Shown: positions 38,701-48,600 of the stretch, piece after piece
How the letters are laid out: the number at the start of each line of letters is the position of its first letter
Position numbering within the stretch: the first letter of the stretch is position 1
NCBI GenBank assembly: GCA_030522415.1
Contig: CM060106.1
Location: 28,726,985 to 28,790,984, forward strand
Direction: 5' to 3'
Source: Channallabes apus
Taxonomy: Eukaryota > Chordata > Actinopteri > Siluriformes > Clariidae
Length of the DNA stretch: 64,000 bases
Notes under the pieces: generated by a model
The model's input: only the letters and a program-made list of their open reading frames with translations
What the model was told of the DNA's origin: nothing
Databases searched by the model: none
Made by a program: the position numbers and the translations under genes

Positions 38701-41700
38701 TCAGTGTGTCAAATCTAGCAACGGAACAGTAATGGCCTTTTGAGTGTCATGTCTTATAACAAGCTGTTTAGGAATGGTTTGAAACTTTGCTAGTTGTCAG
38801 GTTCCTTTACATAACAGCATGTTTAAATGTGTCTTGAACCCATCTTTCACTGTTCTCACATCTCTGCAAGTTTTGCCTTTGTGATATTTTATTCTTTTAC
38901 ATACTCCCTCCTCACTAGGTCTCTGGAACGTTCACAAATTTTAAATTAACATTATTACAAAACAGATGGTAAGATAGATAGAGAATCCCAACCTGTAATT
39001 TGAGCCTGAGTTTCCTTTGCGAATCCCTTTGATCATTTCTTGGTGTGTGATGCAAAACTCCTTGCCAGGAAACAGCAAAGTGGTCATGACAGCAGCCTTT
39101 GAATGCGTATGAATAACCGCTTGGGCTCCTGCGTGCAACAAAGATCCCAAAGAAGCTTTAAAACATTCTGAACCTGAACTATTTAAAACCTGCGTGTGAA
39201 CGTGTATTCCCTCACCCCTGATCGTATATGCGTTCATGAACAGCGGTGTGCACTGGCTTTTCTTTAGTTTCTTGCATGTTGGAGGAGTGCTGATGTCCTG
39301 TTCCTCAATGTCACACACAAAAATGTCTTCTGACTGCAGATAAAGAACAAATCTGTTGCATGATCCTGTTAATATTCTCAGGACAGTATGGCTTTGACAG
39401 AGGTGCCAGATGCAAGGTGTATATTCATGCGCTTGTACTTATACATGCAATTGCCATAGCAATAGGTAATGCAGGGACGTGGACGTACAATGCGTCCGGA
39501 AAGTATTCACAGCGCATCACTTTTTCCACATTTTATGTCACAGCCTTATTCTAAAATGGATTAAATTCAAATGGATTTTTTTTCCTCAGAATTCTACACA
39601 CAACACCCCATAATGACAACATGAAAAAAGTTCACTTGAGATTTTTGCAAAGTTATGTACATGAGCTTTCTACATTTTTTTTTTTTTTTTTAATAAGTCT
39701 TCACAGCCTTTGCTATGAAGCTCAAAATTGAGCTCAGACGCATCCTGATCATCTGCCCTGATTGTTTCCCCTGATCATCCTTGAGATGTTTCTGCAGCTT
39801 AATTGGAGTCCACCTGTGGTAAATTCAGTTGATTGGACATGATTTGAAAAGACATACACCTGTCTATATAAGGTCGCACAGTTGACAGTGGTGAACTCAA
39901 AGGAATTGTCTGTAGACCTCCAAGACAGGATTGTCTCGAGGCACAAATCTGGGGAAGGTTACAGAAAAATTACTGCTGAGCACAGTGGCCTCCATCATCC
40001 GTAAGTGGAAGCAATCCACCAATCAGGCCTACATGGTAGAGTGGCCAGAGAGTCTCATCAGATCTGAGAATTTTGTTTCTTATGGTCTGAGAGTCCTTCA
40101 GGTGCCTTTTGCCAAAACCCCAGACCGGCTGCCATGTGCCTTTTACTAAAGAGTGCCTTCCGTCTAGCCACTCTACCATATAGGCCTGGTTAGTGGATTG
40201 CTGCAGAGATGGTTGTCCTTCTGTAAGGTTCTTCTCTCTCCACAGTGGACCTCTGGCAGAGTGACCATCGGGTTCTTGGTCACCCCCCTGACTAAGGCCC
40301 TTCTCCCCCGATCGCTCAGTTTAGATGGTCGGTCAGCTCTAGTAAGAGCCCTGGTGGTTTCCAACTTCTTCCACTTACGGATGATGGAAGCCACTGTGCT
40401 CATTGGGACCTTCAAAGCAGCAGAAATTTTACTATAACCTTCCCCAGATTTGACAATTCCTTTGACTTCATGCTTGGTTTGTGCTCTGACATGAACTGTC
40501 AACTGTGGGACCTTATGTAGACAGGTGTGTGCCTTCCAAATCAAGTCCAATCAACTGAATTTACCACAGGTGGACTCCAATTAAGCTGCAGAAAAATCTC
40601 AAGGATGATCAGGGGAAACAGGATGCGCTTGAGCTCAATTTTGAGCTTCATGGCAAAGGCTGTGAATACTTATGTACATGTGCTTAAATTAATTAATTTT
40701 TAAATAAATTAGCAGAAATCTCAAGGAAACTTTTTTCATGTTGCCATTATGGGGTGTTGTGTGTAGAATTCTGAGGAAAAAAATGAATTTAATCCATTTT
40801 AGAATAAGGCTGTGACATAACAAAATGTGGAAAAAGTGATGCGCTGTGAATACTTTCCGGATGCACTGTGTGATGAAGCTAAGTATGTTGAGCATGTTTG
40901 TTTAACATTAACTAAAGGAGTCTCTGGTGTCAGTGAAAGCCAGAGGTACATTTAAGCTGTACATTTTGCAGATGTTGTATAACATCTCCAACTTGTTGTA
41001 GCTGTTATACAACATTAAACATAACTATAAGTTGATTTTTAAAAAAGTATGATGCATCACACTTTTAAAAGTGAAAGTAAGGTAAGCTTTGGCAAACTGA
41101 ATTGTTAAAAAGAAATAAAGTTAGTGCTGTTAATGGATCTTCATAGATAATCAGTCTCTCTTTGAGAACTCTTCTATAACGTCTCCTTTCACACAGTTGC
41201 GCAATAATTAGGCTAAAACCTCGTGGGAGTTCAAACCTCAGGAACGTAAACGTTTCGGATCCTAAGATAAAAATCTTATAGACTATTATCATACAAAAAG
41301 AAATGTATCAGTAAAACTCCACATAACAGATTAAATGACAGATTGAGCACCAACAGGTTATTTTATTTTATTTATTATAAAAAAGCCTGACAAAGAACAT
41401 TACAAAATGACTTACCTGTAATCTTTCCTTCTGAACTCCAGATGGTGCGATATAAATATGATCCCTGTTACAAAGACATGATTCCACAACTACGTTTAAG
41501 GTGAAAGTGCTTTAACACATATGATTATATGTCAAAATAGCCCTTCAGCAAGAATGATCAGACCAACCCATGTCTAAGGCTTATTCCACCTCCTGTTCCT
41601 GTCACCCATCCAAGCTGATAGAAGAGTCTGCACAGCTCAGGGATGAGGACACGCGGATGTTCCTTATCCTGTACATAAAAACAAATGACATTTCAGTAAT

Positions 41701-42511
41701 TGCAGCAAAAACAGCTCCTTACATTGATGAGCCAAAACATTAAAACCATCTGTCTAATATTGTATACAAGTTCCTGTTTCGCCACCCAAACACCTCTGAC
41801 TCGTCAAGCATGGACTCCACCAGACCTCCAAAGATGTGCTGTCGTATCTAACACCAAGACATAGATCCTTTAAGGCCACTGATCAGACTGATCAGATTGT
41901 CACAATCCTACAAATGTTTATTCACATGTATACTAGGGATTCACCTCCTGATACGATAAAAAAAAGTTTACTGATTAATTAAATATAGCCCACTCCTCAT
42001 AACAGGAATTTAACATTTAACTGATTAGCACGTATCGACTGTGTTTTGAGACTTGTGTAAGTGTGTGTAATGAGTGGAATTTCGACTAATTTGCTTACAG
42101 ATGTCAGAGAAAAAGGCAGATTAAAAGATTTAACATGTGTGATTTTTGATAACGTAATGACACAAAAATGCATTTCTGTTGCGCCTCTGCTTTCAGTACA
42201 GAATCTGATTTATATCTGATCACCGATCATGGCCAATTGAAGTCAGTTGAGAGAGTCATGAATCACCACGCAAAAAAAAAAAATCACGATTCATTACTGA
42301 ATCGATTTTTCCCCATCTTTAATGTACATGCACATCTTATCGGATTACCGTCCCCATAAATATCTATAGTGGAATCTCCAATAGAAATGAAAAAAATACT
42401 GTTGGTTTAAACGTAGCTAATGAGCCACAGGCGTACCTCAGTGTTTAAGGCACTGGGGTTGCAGTAGCATATCCTAGGAGACTTAAGGCCTGAGGCGTGG
42501 TACACCGCAGG

Positions 42512-42543
<32 letters not shown>

Positions 42544-43668
42544 CAGGACAATTTGGGAAAACCAATCAGCCTAACTTGCATGTATTTGGACTGTATAAGG
42601 AAAGGTGTTTGCATGCTTTCCTCCAAGCATGAAGAAAGCATGCAAACACCTTGCACACAGAGCTGAGGCGGGAATCGCGCATGGACCCTGGAGGTGCTAC
42701 TGTAAACTTTTGATAAGTCCTGACCACTGCAGATCCTGACCACTCAAAATTTGGTCCTTGTCAAAATCGCTCAAATCCTTATGCTTGCCATTTTATTTCT
42801 GCTTCCAACACATCAACTTCAGGAATAAAGGTTCACTTGACATCTAATACTGTATATCCCACCCACGATTGTAATGAGATATTGAAAATGCAGCTACTGT
42901 GAGAAGTGCCAAATTGTAATGGCTAGAGGACTGGATCAGAACTCTTGTGGGATGTTCCCAGGCTGTAGTGGTCAAGACATACCAAAAGTGATCTAAGAAA
43001 GAAAAGACGGTGAACTGGCGACAGGGTGATGGACGGCCAAGGCTCACTGATGCACATGGGGAGTGAAAGCTGTCCTGTGTAGTCTGAGCCAACAGAAGAG
43101 CTACTGTAGCTCAAAATGAGGAAAAGGTAATGCTGTTTGTGATTAAAAAAAAAGTTGTCATGACACACAGGTAATTATTGTTTTGGTGGCAAAGAGAGGG
43201 ACCCACTCGATATTAGGCGGGTGGACATTAGTGATGGGAAGTTTGAATCATTTTCGTGATAACGATATTTCTTGCGATATAACATTTCCCTAGAGAAAGC
43301 CAATAATAATAATTAAAAAATGCATTTCTCTAGGGAAATGTTATATCGCAAGAAATATCGTTATCGCAGTATTCAACAACCATATCGCATATTTTCCTAA
43401 TATCGTGCAGCCCTACTGCATAGCGTTCATGGGCGTCACGTGACAAAAGAATGAACGACTCGGAGTAGAAGAGTCATTGAGAAAGAATCGCTCAATTCTG
43501 ATTCCTGTACACAACCTACGGGGGTGATTTGCGCATGCGCGCCCAGTAGAAAATGAACGAACCGCTCTCCGATATTACTCGTTCTTCTGAGTCACGCTGA
43601 AGATTTGTTTAAAAAGAACGAATCGGTCATGAACGACCCATCACTAGTGGACAATATGCTCTGGCTGA

Positions 43669-43712
<44 letters not shown>

Positions 43713-43940
43713 GTATACCTGCACTGTACAGGCAGAATCATGTTTATGATTAGTCAATACTGGTTTGATACTTACTACTAATGATAATAATAATATAATA
43801 CCAGCTTCAAACGCAAGTGAATAACCTCAATATAACGTACAAGTATTACAGCTTATGTTGTCAGGAAAAATCTGAGTGTTTACTCTGCTTACCAGTAGTG
43901 CAGTATCGTCGCTACAATCCCCGTTGTTTGTAACAGACAT
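31568..43940 (-). CDS. apip: APIP, methylthioribulose-1-phosphate dehydratase (complete, 7 coding exons)
   Basis: Cytosolic zinc enzyme of the methionine salvage pathway: it dehydrates 5-methylthioribulose-1-phosphate, and the human protein also binds APAF1. Coding exons in gene order are 43893-43940, 41568-41668, 41416-41464, 39216-39333, 38993-39128, 33072-33239 and 31568-31667. Together they make 720 nt, 239 residues plus stop; human APIP has 242. Visible marks include GTGGGIS (about 40-46), the zinc ligands HTH (His112, His114) and His192 in RRHGVYVWG, and the catalytic Glu136 in THQEM. All junctions keep codon phase with GT-AG borders. The start ATG at 43940 opens a short variable head (MSVTNNGDC). 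Introns total over 11 kb and are packed with Tc1 fragments. The gene is the left member of the APIP-CD44-SLC1A2 order. No inactivating change is seen. Confidence 0.96.
32268..32462 (+). repeat. Tc1 family B fragment in APIP intron 6
   Basis: Plus-strand text GTGGTCTGATGAGCCCAGAT (around the first catalytic Asp) through GTTACGATCTGC to CAGCGACATTATGTGGC matches the middle of the transposase seen on the other strand at 28265-28440. Confidence 0.75.
32507..32600 (-). repeat. Mermaid-type SINE fragment
   Basis: GGATGGGACCCCAGGTCATT, then CACATTAGGGCAATTGAGTA; a worn internal fragment only. Confidence 0.45.
33072..33239 (-). CDS. apip: APIP coding exon 6
   Basis: 168 bp, from acceptor GCTTTAAG to donor GTGAGA. 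It encodes [19 protein letters not shown] through [18 protein letters not shown] and holds the third zinc histidine. Confidence 0.96.
33640..33906 (+). repeat. Tc1 family C 3' end fragment in APIP intron 5
   Basis: CCAATGGTGGCAAAACCAAT, then TTATTAGGTTTAGGGGCAAT and ACTTTTTCACAGCACTA correspond to the 3' end and inverted repeat of the Tc1 copy at 61471-62981. Confidence 0.7.
34030..34250 (+). repeat. Tc1 family B fragment in APIP intron 5
   Basis: GTCTGATGAGTTCAGATGGA, TTAGGGTAAGAAGGAAAACA and GTTACGATCTGGGGTTGCTT give the same transposase segment as 32268-32462, with independent mutations. Confidence 0.72.
35255..35700 (-). repeat. Tc1/mariner deletion derivative
   Basis: Begins AAAGGTTTGGACACACCTTC, a common fish Tc1 terminus. 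After an internal deletion it continues with transposase-derived minus-strand text (TGATTTCTGAAGCTAGTAAC, TCTTGCTTTTCTGGGAAGGT) and ends before a TA array. No coding capacity. Confidence 0.65.
35717..35768. repeat. (TA)n microsatellite
   Basis: A TA array of about 52 bp in APIP intron 5. Confidence 0.96.
35790..37104 (-). pseudogene. Tc1-like transposase remnant (family C), APIP intron 5
   Basis: The minus strand carries most of a Tc1 transposase in broken form: the [10 protein letters not shown]-terminal block near 35835, GGLTP-like wording near 36120-36170, a helix-turn-helix region around 36600-36700 and the start near 36722 (complement of GCGGCATGG). The right end has the inverted repeat ending TTTTTTACTGCACTA at 37104. 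The left inverted repeat is missing, and a TA array lies at that side. Confidence 0.72.
37105..38089. other. APIP intron 5, no repeat family recognised
   Basis: Intronic AT-rich DNA. A 73-codon plus frame at 37290-37511 ([17 protein letters not shown]) looks peptide-like but has no known domain. (AAAC)n near 38005. Confidence 0.4.
38090..38370 (+). repeat. Tc1/mariner transposase C-terminal fragment
   Basis: Plus strand CCCTGACCTCAACCCCATCG reads [14 protein letters not shown], the block holding the last catalytic Glu of Tc1 transposases, preceded by a worn YQDILD...LWQQFVED segment. Only the 3' end of the gene is present. Confidence 0.78.
38993..39128 (-). CDS. apip: APIP coding exon 5
   Basis: 136 bp encoding [13 protein letters not shown] to SGSNY. 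It contains zinc ligands His112 and His114 and catalytic Glu136. Donor GTTGGG at the lower end; acceptor GCACGCAG at the upper end. Confidence 0.95.
39129..39215 (-). other. apip: APIP mini-intron, 87 nt and open in frame
   Basis: GTGAGG to GCACGCAG, 87 nt, divisible by three and without an in-frame stop, so the flanking exons form one open frame when it is retained. Splicing restores the conserved [12 protein letters not shown] join. Confidence 0.88.
39216..39333 (-). CDS. apip: APIP coding exon 4
   Basis: 118 bp from acceptor TTATCTGCAG, encoding [15 protein letters not shown] to MNAYTIRG. Confidence 0.95.
39488..40869. mobile_element. Palindromic (foldback) Tc1-like element, family D
   Basis: Both ends carry the inverted repeat CAATGCGTCCGGAAAGTATTC / CAGTGCATCCGGAAAGTATT. 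Unlike a normal Tc1, both arms hold the same 5' half of the gene: 5' leader (AATTGGAGTCCACCTGTGGT) and helix-turn-helix coding ([11 protein letters not shown]), facing each other. The left arm runs to about 40048 and lacks some 150 bp present in the right arm; the centre is at about 40048-40163. The catalytic 3' half is absent except for a short piece in the loop. It lies in APIP intron 3. Confidence 0.87.
40173..40550 (-). pseudogene. Tc1 transposase N-terminal fragment (right arm of foldback)
   Basis: A 125-codon minus frame with [19 protein letters not shown] and [14 protein letters not shown], a Tc1 helix-turn-helix, then a GRP-box-like [12 protein letters not shown]. It ends before any catalytic residue. 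Confidence 0.82.
41416..41464 (-). CDS. apip: APIP coding exon 3
   Basis: 49 bp encoding [16 protein letters not shown], flanked by acceptor TTTGTAACAG and donor GTAAGT. Confidence 0.94.
41568..41668 (-). CDS. apip: APIP coding exon 2
   Basis: 101 bp encoding [13 protein letters not shown] to [11 protein letters not shown]. Acceptor ATGTACAG, donor GTTGGT. Confidence 0.94.
41735..41900 (-). repeat. Tc1/mariner element end fragment (family E-like)
   Basis: GATGAGCCAAAACATTAAAA followed by CACCTCTGACTCGTCAAGCA and GGACTCCACCAGACCTCC matches a frequent fish element whose other side is seen at 42720-43150. Confidence 0.6.
42425..42705 (-). mobile_element. Mermaid-type SINE with CA expansion, diverged
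   Basis: CCTAGGAGACTTAAGGCCTG, CCGCAGGGCACACAC and CTTGCATGTATTTGGACTGT are SINE body motifs; a local inverted duplication (GCATGCTTTCCTCC / GAAAGCATGC) interrupts the head side near 42610-42645. CA array 42512-42542. Confidence 0.7.
42720..43150 (+). repeat. Tc1/mariner remnant in APIP intron 1
   Basis: GTCAAAATCGCTCAAATCCT, CTTCCAACACATCAACTTCA, then GACTGGATCAGAACTCTTGT and GGCGACAGGGTGATGGACGG are successive blocks of a fish transposon whose reading resembles a helix-turn-helix transposase. Heavily mutated. Confidence 0.6.
43229..43646. mobile_element. Non-autonomous hAT element (TAGTGATGGG ends)
   Basis: Inverted ends TAGTGATGGG and CCCATCACTA, flanked by GTGGACAT (43221-43228) and GTGGACAA (43647-43654), 7 of 8 matching. 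The interior has repeated GAACGA motifs typical of the family. A second element fragment lies within it (43255-43414). Confidence 0.84.
43258..43365. repeat. Perfect 41-bp hairpin (nested hAT fragment)
   Basis: Arms 43258-43298 and 43325-43365 are exact inverse complements with a 26-nt loop. The segment belongs to a truncated second hAT element ending GTGCAGCCCTA (about 43414), whose other end is lost in the host element. Confidence 0.85.
43676..43708. repeat. (CA)n microsatellite
   Basis: A CA array of about 33 bp in APIP intron 1. Confidence 0.95.
43893..43940 (-). CDS. apip: APIP coding exon 1
   Basis: 48 bp from the start ATG (43938-43940) to a strong GTAAGC donor, encoding 16 residues beginning MSVTNNGDC. 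Its phase-0 end joins DKEHPR of exon 2. The short head is poorly conserved, so identity rests on the in-phase splice and position. Confidence 0.85.
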
Positions 43941-44110
43941 TGTTTATTTTATAAAGCAGCAGTTTACATTCGCGGAGGAATAAATAACACAGTCACGTGT
44001 TCTGCATGGAGAGAACTTTCAGAAGCGCTGTCCTTCGCCCTCTGTTTCTTCTTCTTCGAAGTCAGACGTTAACGTGTTTATCGCCACCTACCGGACTGGA
44101 GAGTGAAAAC
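43941..44110 (-). promoter_or_regulatory. apip: APIP 5' UTR and promoter region
   Basis: Directly upstream of the start codon, with more CpG than its surroundings. It contains a palindromic E-box CACGTG at 43994-43999 and no TATA box at a suitable distance. The distal part (CTTCTTCTTCGAAG to CGCCACCTACCGGACTGG) resembles a widespread fish repeat. Confidence 0.45.
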
Positions 44111-44392
44111 GCGCGTCAAAAAATGTTGCTTTTCATAGTAAAAAAAAAAAAAAAAAAAAAGAGTGTTGATACAGTCAGCATAGAGTTATTAAAGTTAATT
44201 AAAACAGAGACATTCAGAAATTTACAACATACTGAGGAAATACAGACTTTAAAAGAATAAAGGAAACAAATACAAACAAATGTAGACATATATCTGGGGA
44301 ACAATTTAAGTATAGTGTTGGCCAAAAATATTGGGACAACATCAAGGTAATGAGAATAATTAGTCATTTTATGGAATAAAATTGCTATACAG

Positions 44393-44600
44393 GCAGCATG
44401 GTGGCTTAGTTGTTAGCATTGTCGCCTCGCAGTTCAATCCCCGCCTCGATGTCTGCGTGGAGTTGGTGGGTTCCCTCCTGGTACTCCGGTTTCCTCCCAC
44501 AGTCCAAAGACATGCCGCCTAGGCTAATTGGCATTCCCAAATTGCCCATAGTGTGTGAGTGAGCGTGTGCCCTTTGAAAGATTGCCAACCCATTCTGTAT
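44393..44600 (+). mobile_element. Mermaid-type SINE, 5' half
   Basis: CAGCATGGTGGCTTAGTTGT head, TACTCCGGTTTCCTCCCACA body, ending after GAAAGATTGCCAACCC. The 3' third is absent. Confidence 0.88.
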
Positions 44601-45123
44601 GTATTATAATGCTTTTTAATGGTTTTATAAAATACAAAAAAAAACATCTAGTGCTTCAGAATAAATTTTCATTTCAGATTTTATCTGTTGTATATTGGGA
44701 TTCTTTTTTAACCATTTGCATTGAAAAATTCTATTTGAAGATTTAAAAAACTAAACATATTAAAAATATAAAATATTGTTATTACTACAATAAAATATTG
44801 CAACTGAATTAAAATTCCACAAAGAGAACATTTCGTGACATCTATCCAAAACAATTTAACAGATATACTATCATAAATGCAGTAATGCAACTTCCCAACT
44901 TCTCGTTTGGTGAAGTGGACTTTGAAAATTTTTTTTGATGAAATTTGTTATAACAAGTCCATTAAATTCTTAAAGTTAGTGTTTGAACTGAATTTGCAAC
45001 AAGGTCATATAGGTTCCTGGACTATATACCTTATATAAATATTCTTCTATTTTGTCTATGGTATTAATTTTGTTAATTATAATATCAGATTTAACAATGT
45101 AATATTCTTTTGAAAAAATTAGA
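44601..45123. other. Intergenic AT-rich DNA
   Basis: No exon, repeat or regulatory site recognised. Confidence 0.5.
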
Positions 45124-45665
45124 CAGTGGTGTCAAAAGTATTCACATTCATTACTTGAGTAGAAGTATAGATACTAGGGTTCAAAAATACTTCTTTAGAA
45201 GTTGAAGTATCAACCCAAGCTTTATACTTAAGTAAAAGTTTAAAAGTACTGGTTTCAAAACTACTTAAAGTATAAAAGTAAAAGTACCGTGAGGGGCGAC
45301 TAAAACATTAAGGTCTAGCTTTCTGATCATGCGGGGGGGGGGGGGGGGGTTGGGGGTTGGGGTGTGTTGTGCGCGTACTTATCATGCGACCGGGGGGGGG
45401 GGGGTTGTGTGAGTTCTTATCATGGGGGGGGGGGGGTTGTTGTGCGCCTTCTTATCATGCGACCGGGGGGGTTGCGCGTTCTGATCATAAAAATAGAGTA
45501 ACGAGGCTATTTTTAAAATGTAAGGAGTAGAAAGTACAGATAATTGCTTAAAAATTTAAGGAGTAGAAGTAAAAAGTCGGCTGAAAAATTATTACTCCAG
45601 TAAAGTATAGATACCCAAAATTTCTACTTAAGTAAGTATTTGTACTTCGTTACTTGACACCTCTG
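45124..45665. mobile_element. Non-autonomous hAT element, copy 2 (CAGTGGTGTCAAAAGTA ends)
   Basis: 542 bp with a perfect 8-bp duplication AAATTAGA (45116-45123 and 45666-45673). Same orientation and near-identical arms to 6355-6912; the central G-run minisatellite (about 45305-45485) differs in unit number and run lengths. Confidence 0.95.
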
Positions 45666-46764
45666 AAATTAGAACATGTAGAGACTTCCCTTTGCTTAAA
45701 GGTAACATCAGCACTCAAACACATTAACAATGTTTATTTTAAAATATTTGTAATGTACTTATGTAGTTACAGTATATGGTTGTGATGTACCACTATTGGG
45801 CCCTTGAGCAAGGACCCTAACTCTCATCTGTTTAGTTGTAATGATATAAAATGTCACTCTGGATATGGGTGTCGGCTAAATGCCATAAATGTACAGTAGG
45901 GCTGTATTTTTCTTATTGCTCTGAAAAGTTAGTGAGTGCAACACTAATGTCATGTGGAGACATTGTTCGTGCAGTTACACCACTCAACAGGAGGGAAAGA
46001 CATGATGGCAAACATGAGAGTTAACGGCCATATTTCATTATAAAAACAGAGCACTTACTGTTTTTCAACACTATTAAATGTCATATGAATGATAAATCCA
46101 ATGAAGAATAGAAAACATAAATAACACTTTAGTTAGTTCACTTAATTTCGTGTGAATATTTTGACATATCGTACGTGAAATGTCAGCTACGTGTAAATGT
46201 ATTGTGTATAGACCTGTATAAAAACAATATCCCACGTATAATCATGCTTCTAAGAAATATCAGACGTTTCTCATGCAGGATTGTGTAATGTGATGAAGTC
46301 ATGGGAGAGGCTCACCTTGGGGGGTTAGTAACAAGCAAGATTAATGTTACAGTGTTACAATGAAAGTTGAAAAAGGTGAAAAAGTTAAACATACATTAGG
46401 GACAAAAACATTCCTGAATCTTTTTAATAGGGATGGATAAAGTGCTTAAATTCATTCGTCACCTCTAGCATCAAATTCCATGGTGTTTCTATGATAGAGA
46501 ACCTATGAAGGTTGAGTCTATCTACCACCTGCCCCACCCTCACAGCATTCTACAAAGAGACAAGCTGGAGGCATGGCAAGGCCGCTGGTTCACTGCCTAG
46601 GGAATTTCCTTAGATCACATGACCCTTTAGAGGACATTGATTGTGAAGACAACTAAGAAGATTGTCAAGATCTCTTTTGCCTCCACCACAAATATTTACA
46701 CCACACATTACAGCATTGTGGATGATTCCATACACACTCACACAAACTTTTCACCCTCCTCACT
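45666..46764. other. Intergenic DNA with one SINE
   Basis: Only a tRNA-type SINE 3' part (45790-45893) is recognised. No PDHX exon is seen. Confidence 0.5.
45790..45893 (+). repeat. Fish tRNA-type SINE 3' part
   Basis: GGGCCCTTGAGCAAGGACCC followed by CACTCTGGATATGGGTGTCG and GCTAAATGCCATAAATGTAC is the well-known fish SINE body and tail (HE1/V-type). The tRNA head is missing. Confidence 0.82.
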
Positions 46765-47082
46765 CTCAATCACTCATTGTCTATACCACTGTATACTGTA
46801 CAAGGTCACTGTGGGGCCTGGAGCCTATCCCAGGAGACATAGGGGACAAGGTATACTCTGGACAGGGTGCCAATCCATCACAAGGCATATCATTCACACA
46901 CTACGGGCAATTTGAACGCCAATTTGTCCAATCTGCATGTACTGTAATTGAACTGTGGGAGGAAACCCACCGAACATGGGGAGAACATGCAAACTCCATG
47001 CACAAAGACCGGGAGGCAGGAATCGAAGCCAGAACCTGGAGGTCCAAGCCGACAGTGTTACCTACTAAGCCACCGTGATGCC
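46765..47082 (-). mobile_element. Mermaid-type SINE, diverged
   Basis: GGGGCCTGGAGCCTATCCCA tail side, ACTGTGGGAGGAAACCCACC body, GACAGTGTTACCTACTAAGC head side (minus strand). Full length but mutated. Confidence 0.87.
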
Positions 47083-47280
47083 CTTCACCCTCCTGGCATT
47101 TCAAATTTCTTTTCTGAATTATAGCTATACCACTATGAACAAAACACCATATTGACCATGTACCTTTGCGCTAATAACTAGTATTTTAAGTTCATATTGT
47201 ATTTTACAATATAATCGTGCACTTGTCGGTGCTGCACTGTCCTTTTTTTGTGCCTGCTGTCCTCGTTCTCCATCTCTCTC

Positions 47281-47390
47281 ATCATCCTACTGCTTTATCC
47301 TGTATTCAGGGTTGCTGGGGCCTGGAGTCTATCCCAGGAGACTTAGGGCATGAAGCAGGGTACACCTTGGACAGGGTGCCAATCCATGCC
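47281..47390 (-). repeat. Mermaid-type SINE 3' fragment
   Basis: CTACTGCTTTATCCTGTATT to GACAGGGTGCCAATCCAT; tail third only. Confidence 0.85.
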
Positions 47391-48543
47391 GGCTGTCCTG
47401 TGTTTAGTAAGTATTGTATTGTCCTGCATTGTTTGCACACCTGCAAATGTTGTAGAAACATCATGTCACATCTATACCACAAGGATCTGTGTTTGGATTT
47501 GCTTTGCCCCTGACTTTTTGTAACAATATAACTTTATTGGGCAATCTAACATGATTATACAGTGTGTTAACAGATTTTTAGAAAATCATTATGATGAGTA
47601 TAATGAAGATAATGAGGTCCTTAGTTAAGCAGCAGCACAGCAGAAATATAACCTTTACAAACATTTTGTAGTCAGCAAAGACAGCAAATCCTGAGCCTGC
47701 CTAAAGAACAAAATAAAGTACTCTAAAGTGCTGTATAGTGTTAGCATTGTTTGAATAAGAATATCATGACTTCATTGCATTTTAGTGATAAAACTTAATC
47801 TTCCTAACTAATCTCATTGTTCCTGGAGAACTAGATGTTCAGACTTGCTGGGTGAATTCACTTTATTCCAGCAACCATTTTGCAATTCTAAAGAATCCAG
47901 ATCGAAATCATATGATGCATTTTTTTTTTTTAAACTGTGTTTAACTACGCTCATAGTATGAAAGCCATTCCCATGCTAGAGACAATGCCGTGCAACGCCC
48001 CAGGAAGTAAAGGTATATTGGCACAAACGTGGGAAGATAATGTTTCTTTACCTGAGTCATCCAAACATTTTCATCATCATCACACTGATTCAACATGCCT
48101 GAAGGATGTCTTCCTGACCAAGAAAAAAGAACACCTGCGTCTGATGTGTGTTGACTTAACTTGACTTTTATTACATTTCTATTTCCTGTCCAATCGATCA
48201 AACGGTAAGACATGTGTCCACAGGTGCAAGAAACAAAACACAAGAATCTACTGTCCTATAAAAGAGCTACAATAGTTTTCTCCAAGAAATCCCATGGTAG
48301 CTTTACAACATATACTTTATTACTATAATTAAACATGTGTGTAGAAGATTTGATGTAAGTAGTGTAAGATGAGTCGTGACGTCCATAAAGATCCACATAA
48401 GCTGGTGTCTGCATGCAGCACAGTCTCTTAGATGGGATAATGATAGTGATCAACCAGATGGGAAGAGAAGAAAGTGACCCAGTAGACAGGGTGTGTTTGT
48501 GCTTGCACCACCCATCTTGCCTCATAATGTGTCATCAAAATGA
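47391..48543. other. Upstream region of the CD44-like gene
   Basis: No exon or known repeat is seen. Repeat-poor for this window, so it may hold regulatory DNA. Confidence 0.45.
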
Positions 48544-48600
48544 TGACTCAAGTTTATAAAAGAGGTGAGGCACATTTCCGCTTCTCACACACTGAAAAGG
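48544..48600 (+). promoter_or_regulatory. cd44: Core promoter of the CD44-like gene: AP-1 site and TATA box
   Basis: A consensus AP-1 site TGACTCA (48544-48550) lies just before a TATA box (TATAAAA, 48555-48561). Transcription would begin near 48585-48590, giving a 5' UTR of about 65 nt before the ATG at 48654. AP-1 control of CD44 is known in mammals; its use here is inferred. Confidence 0.55.
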
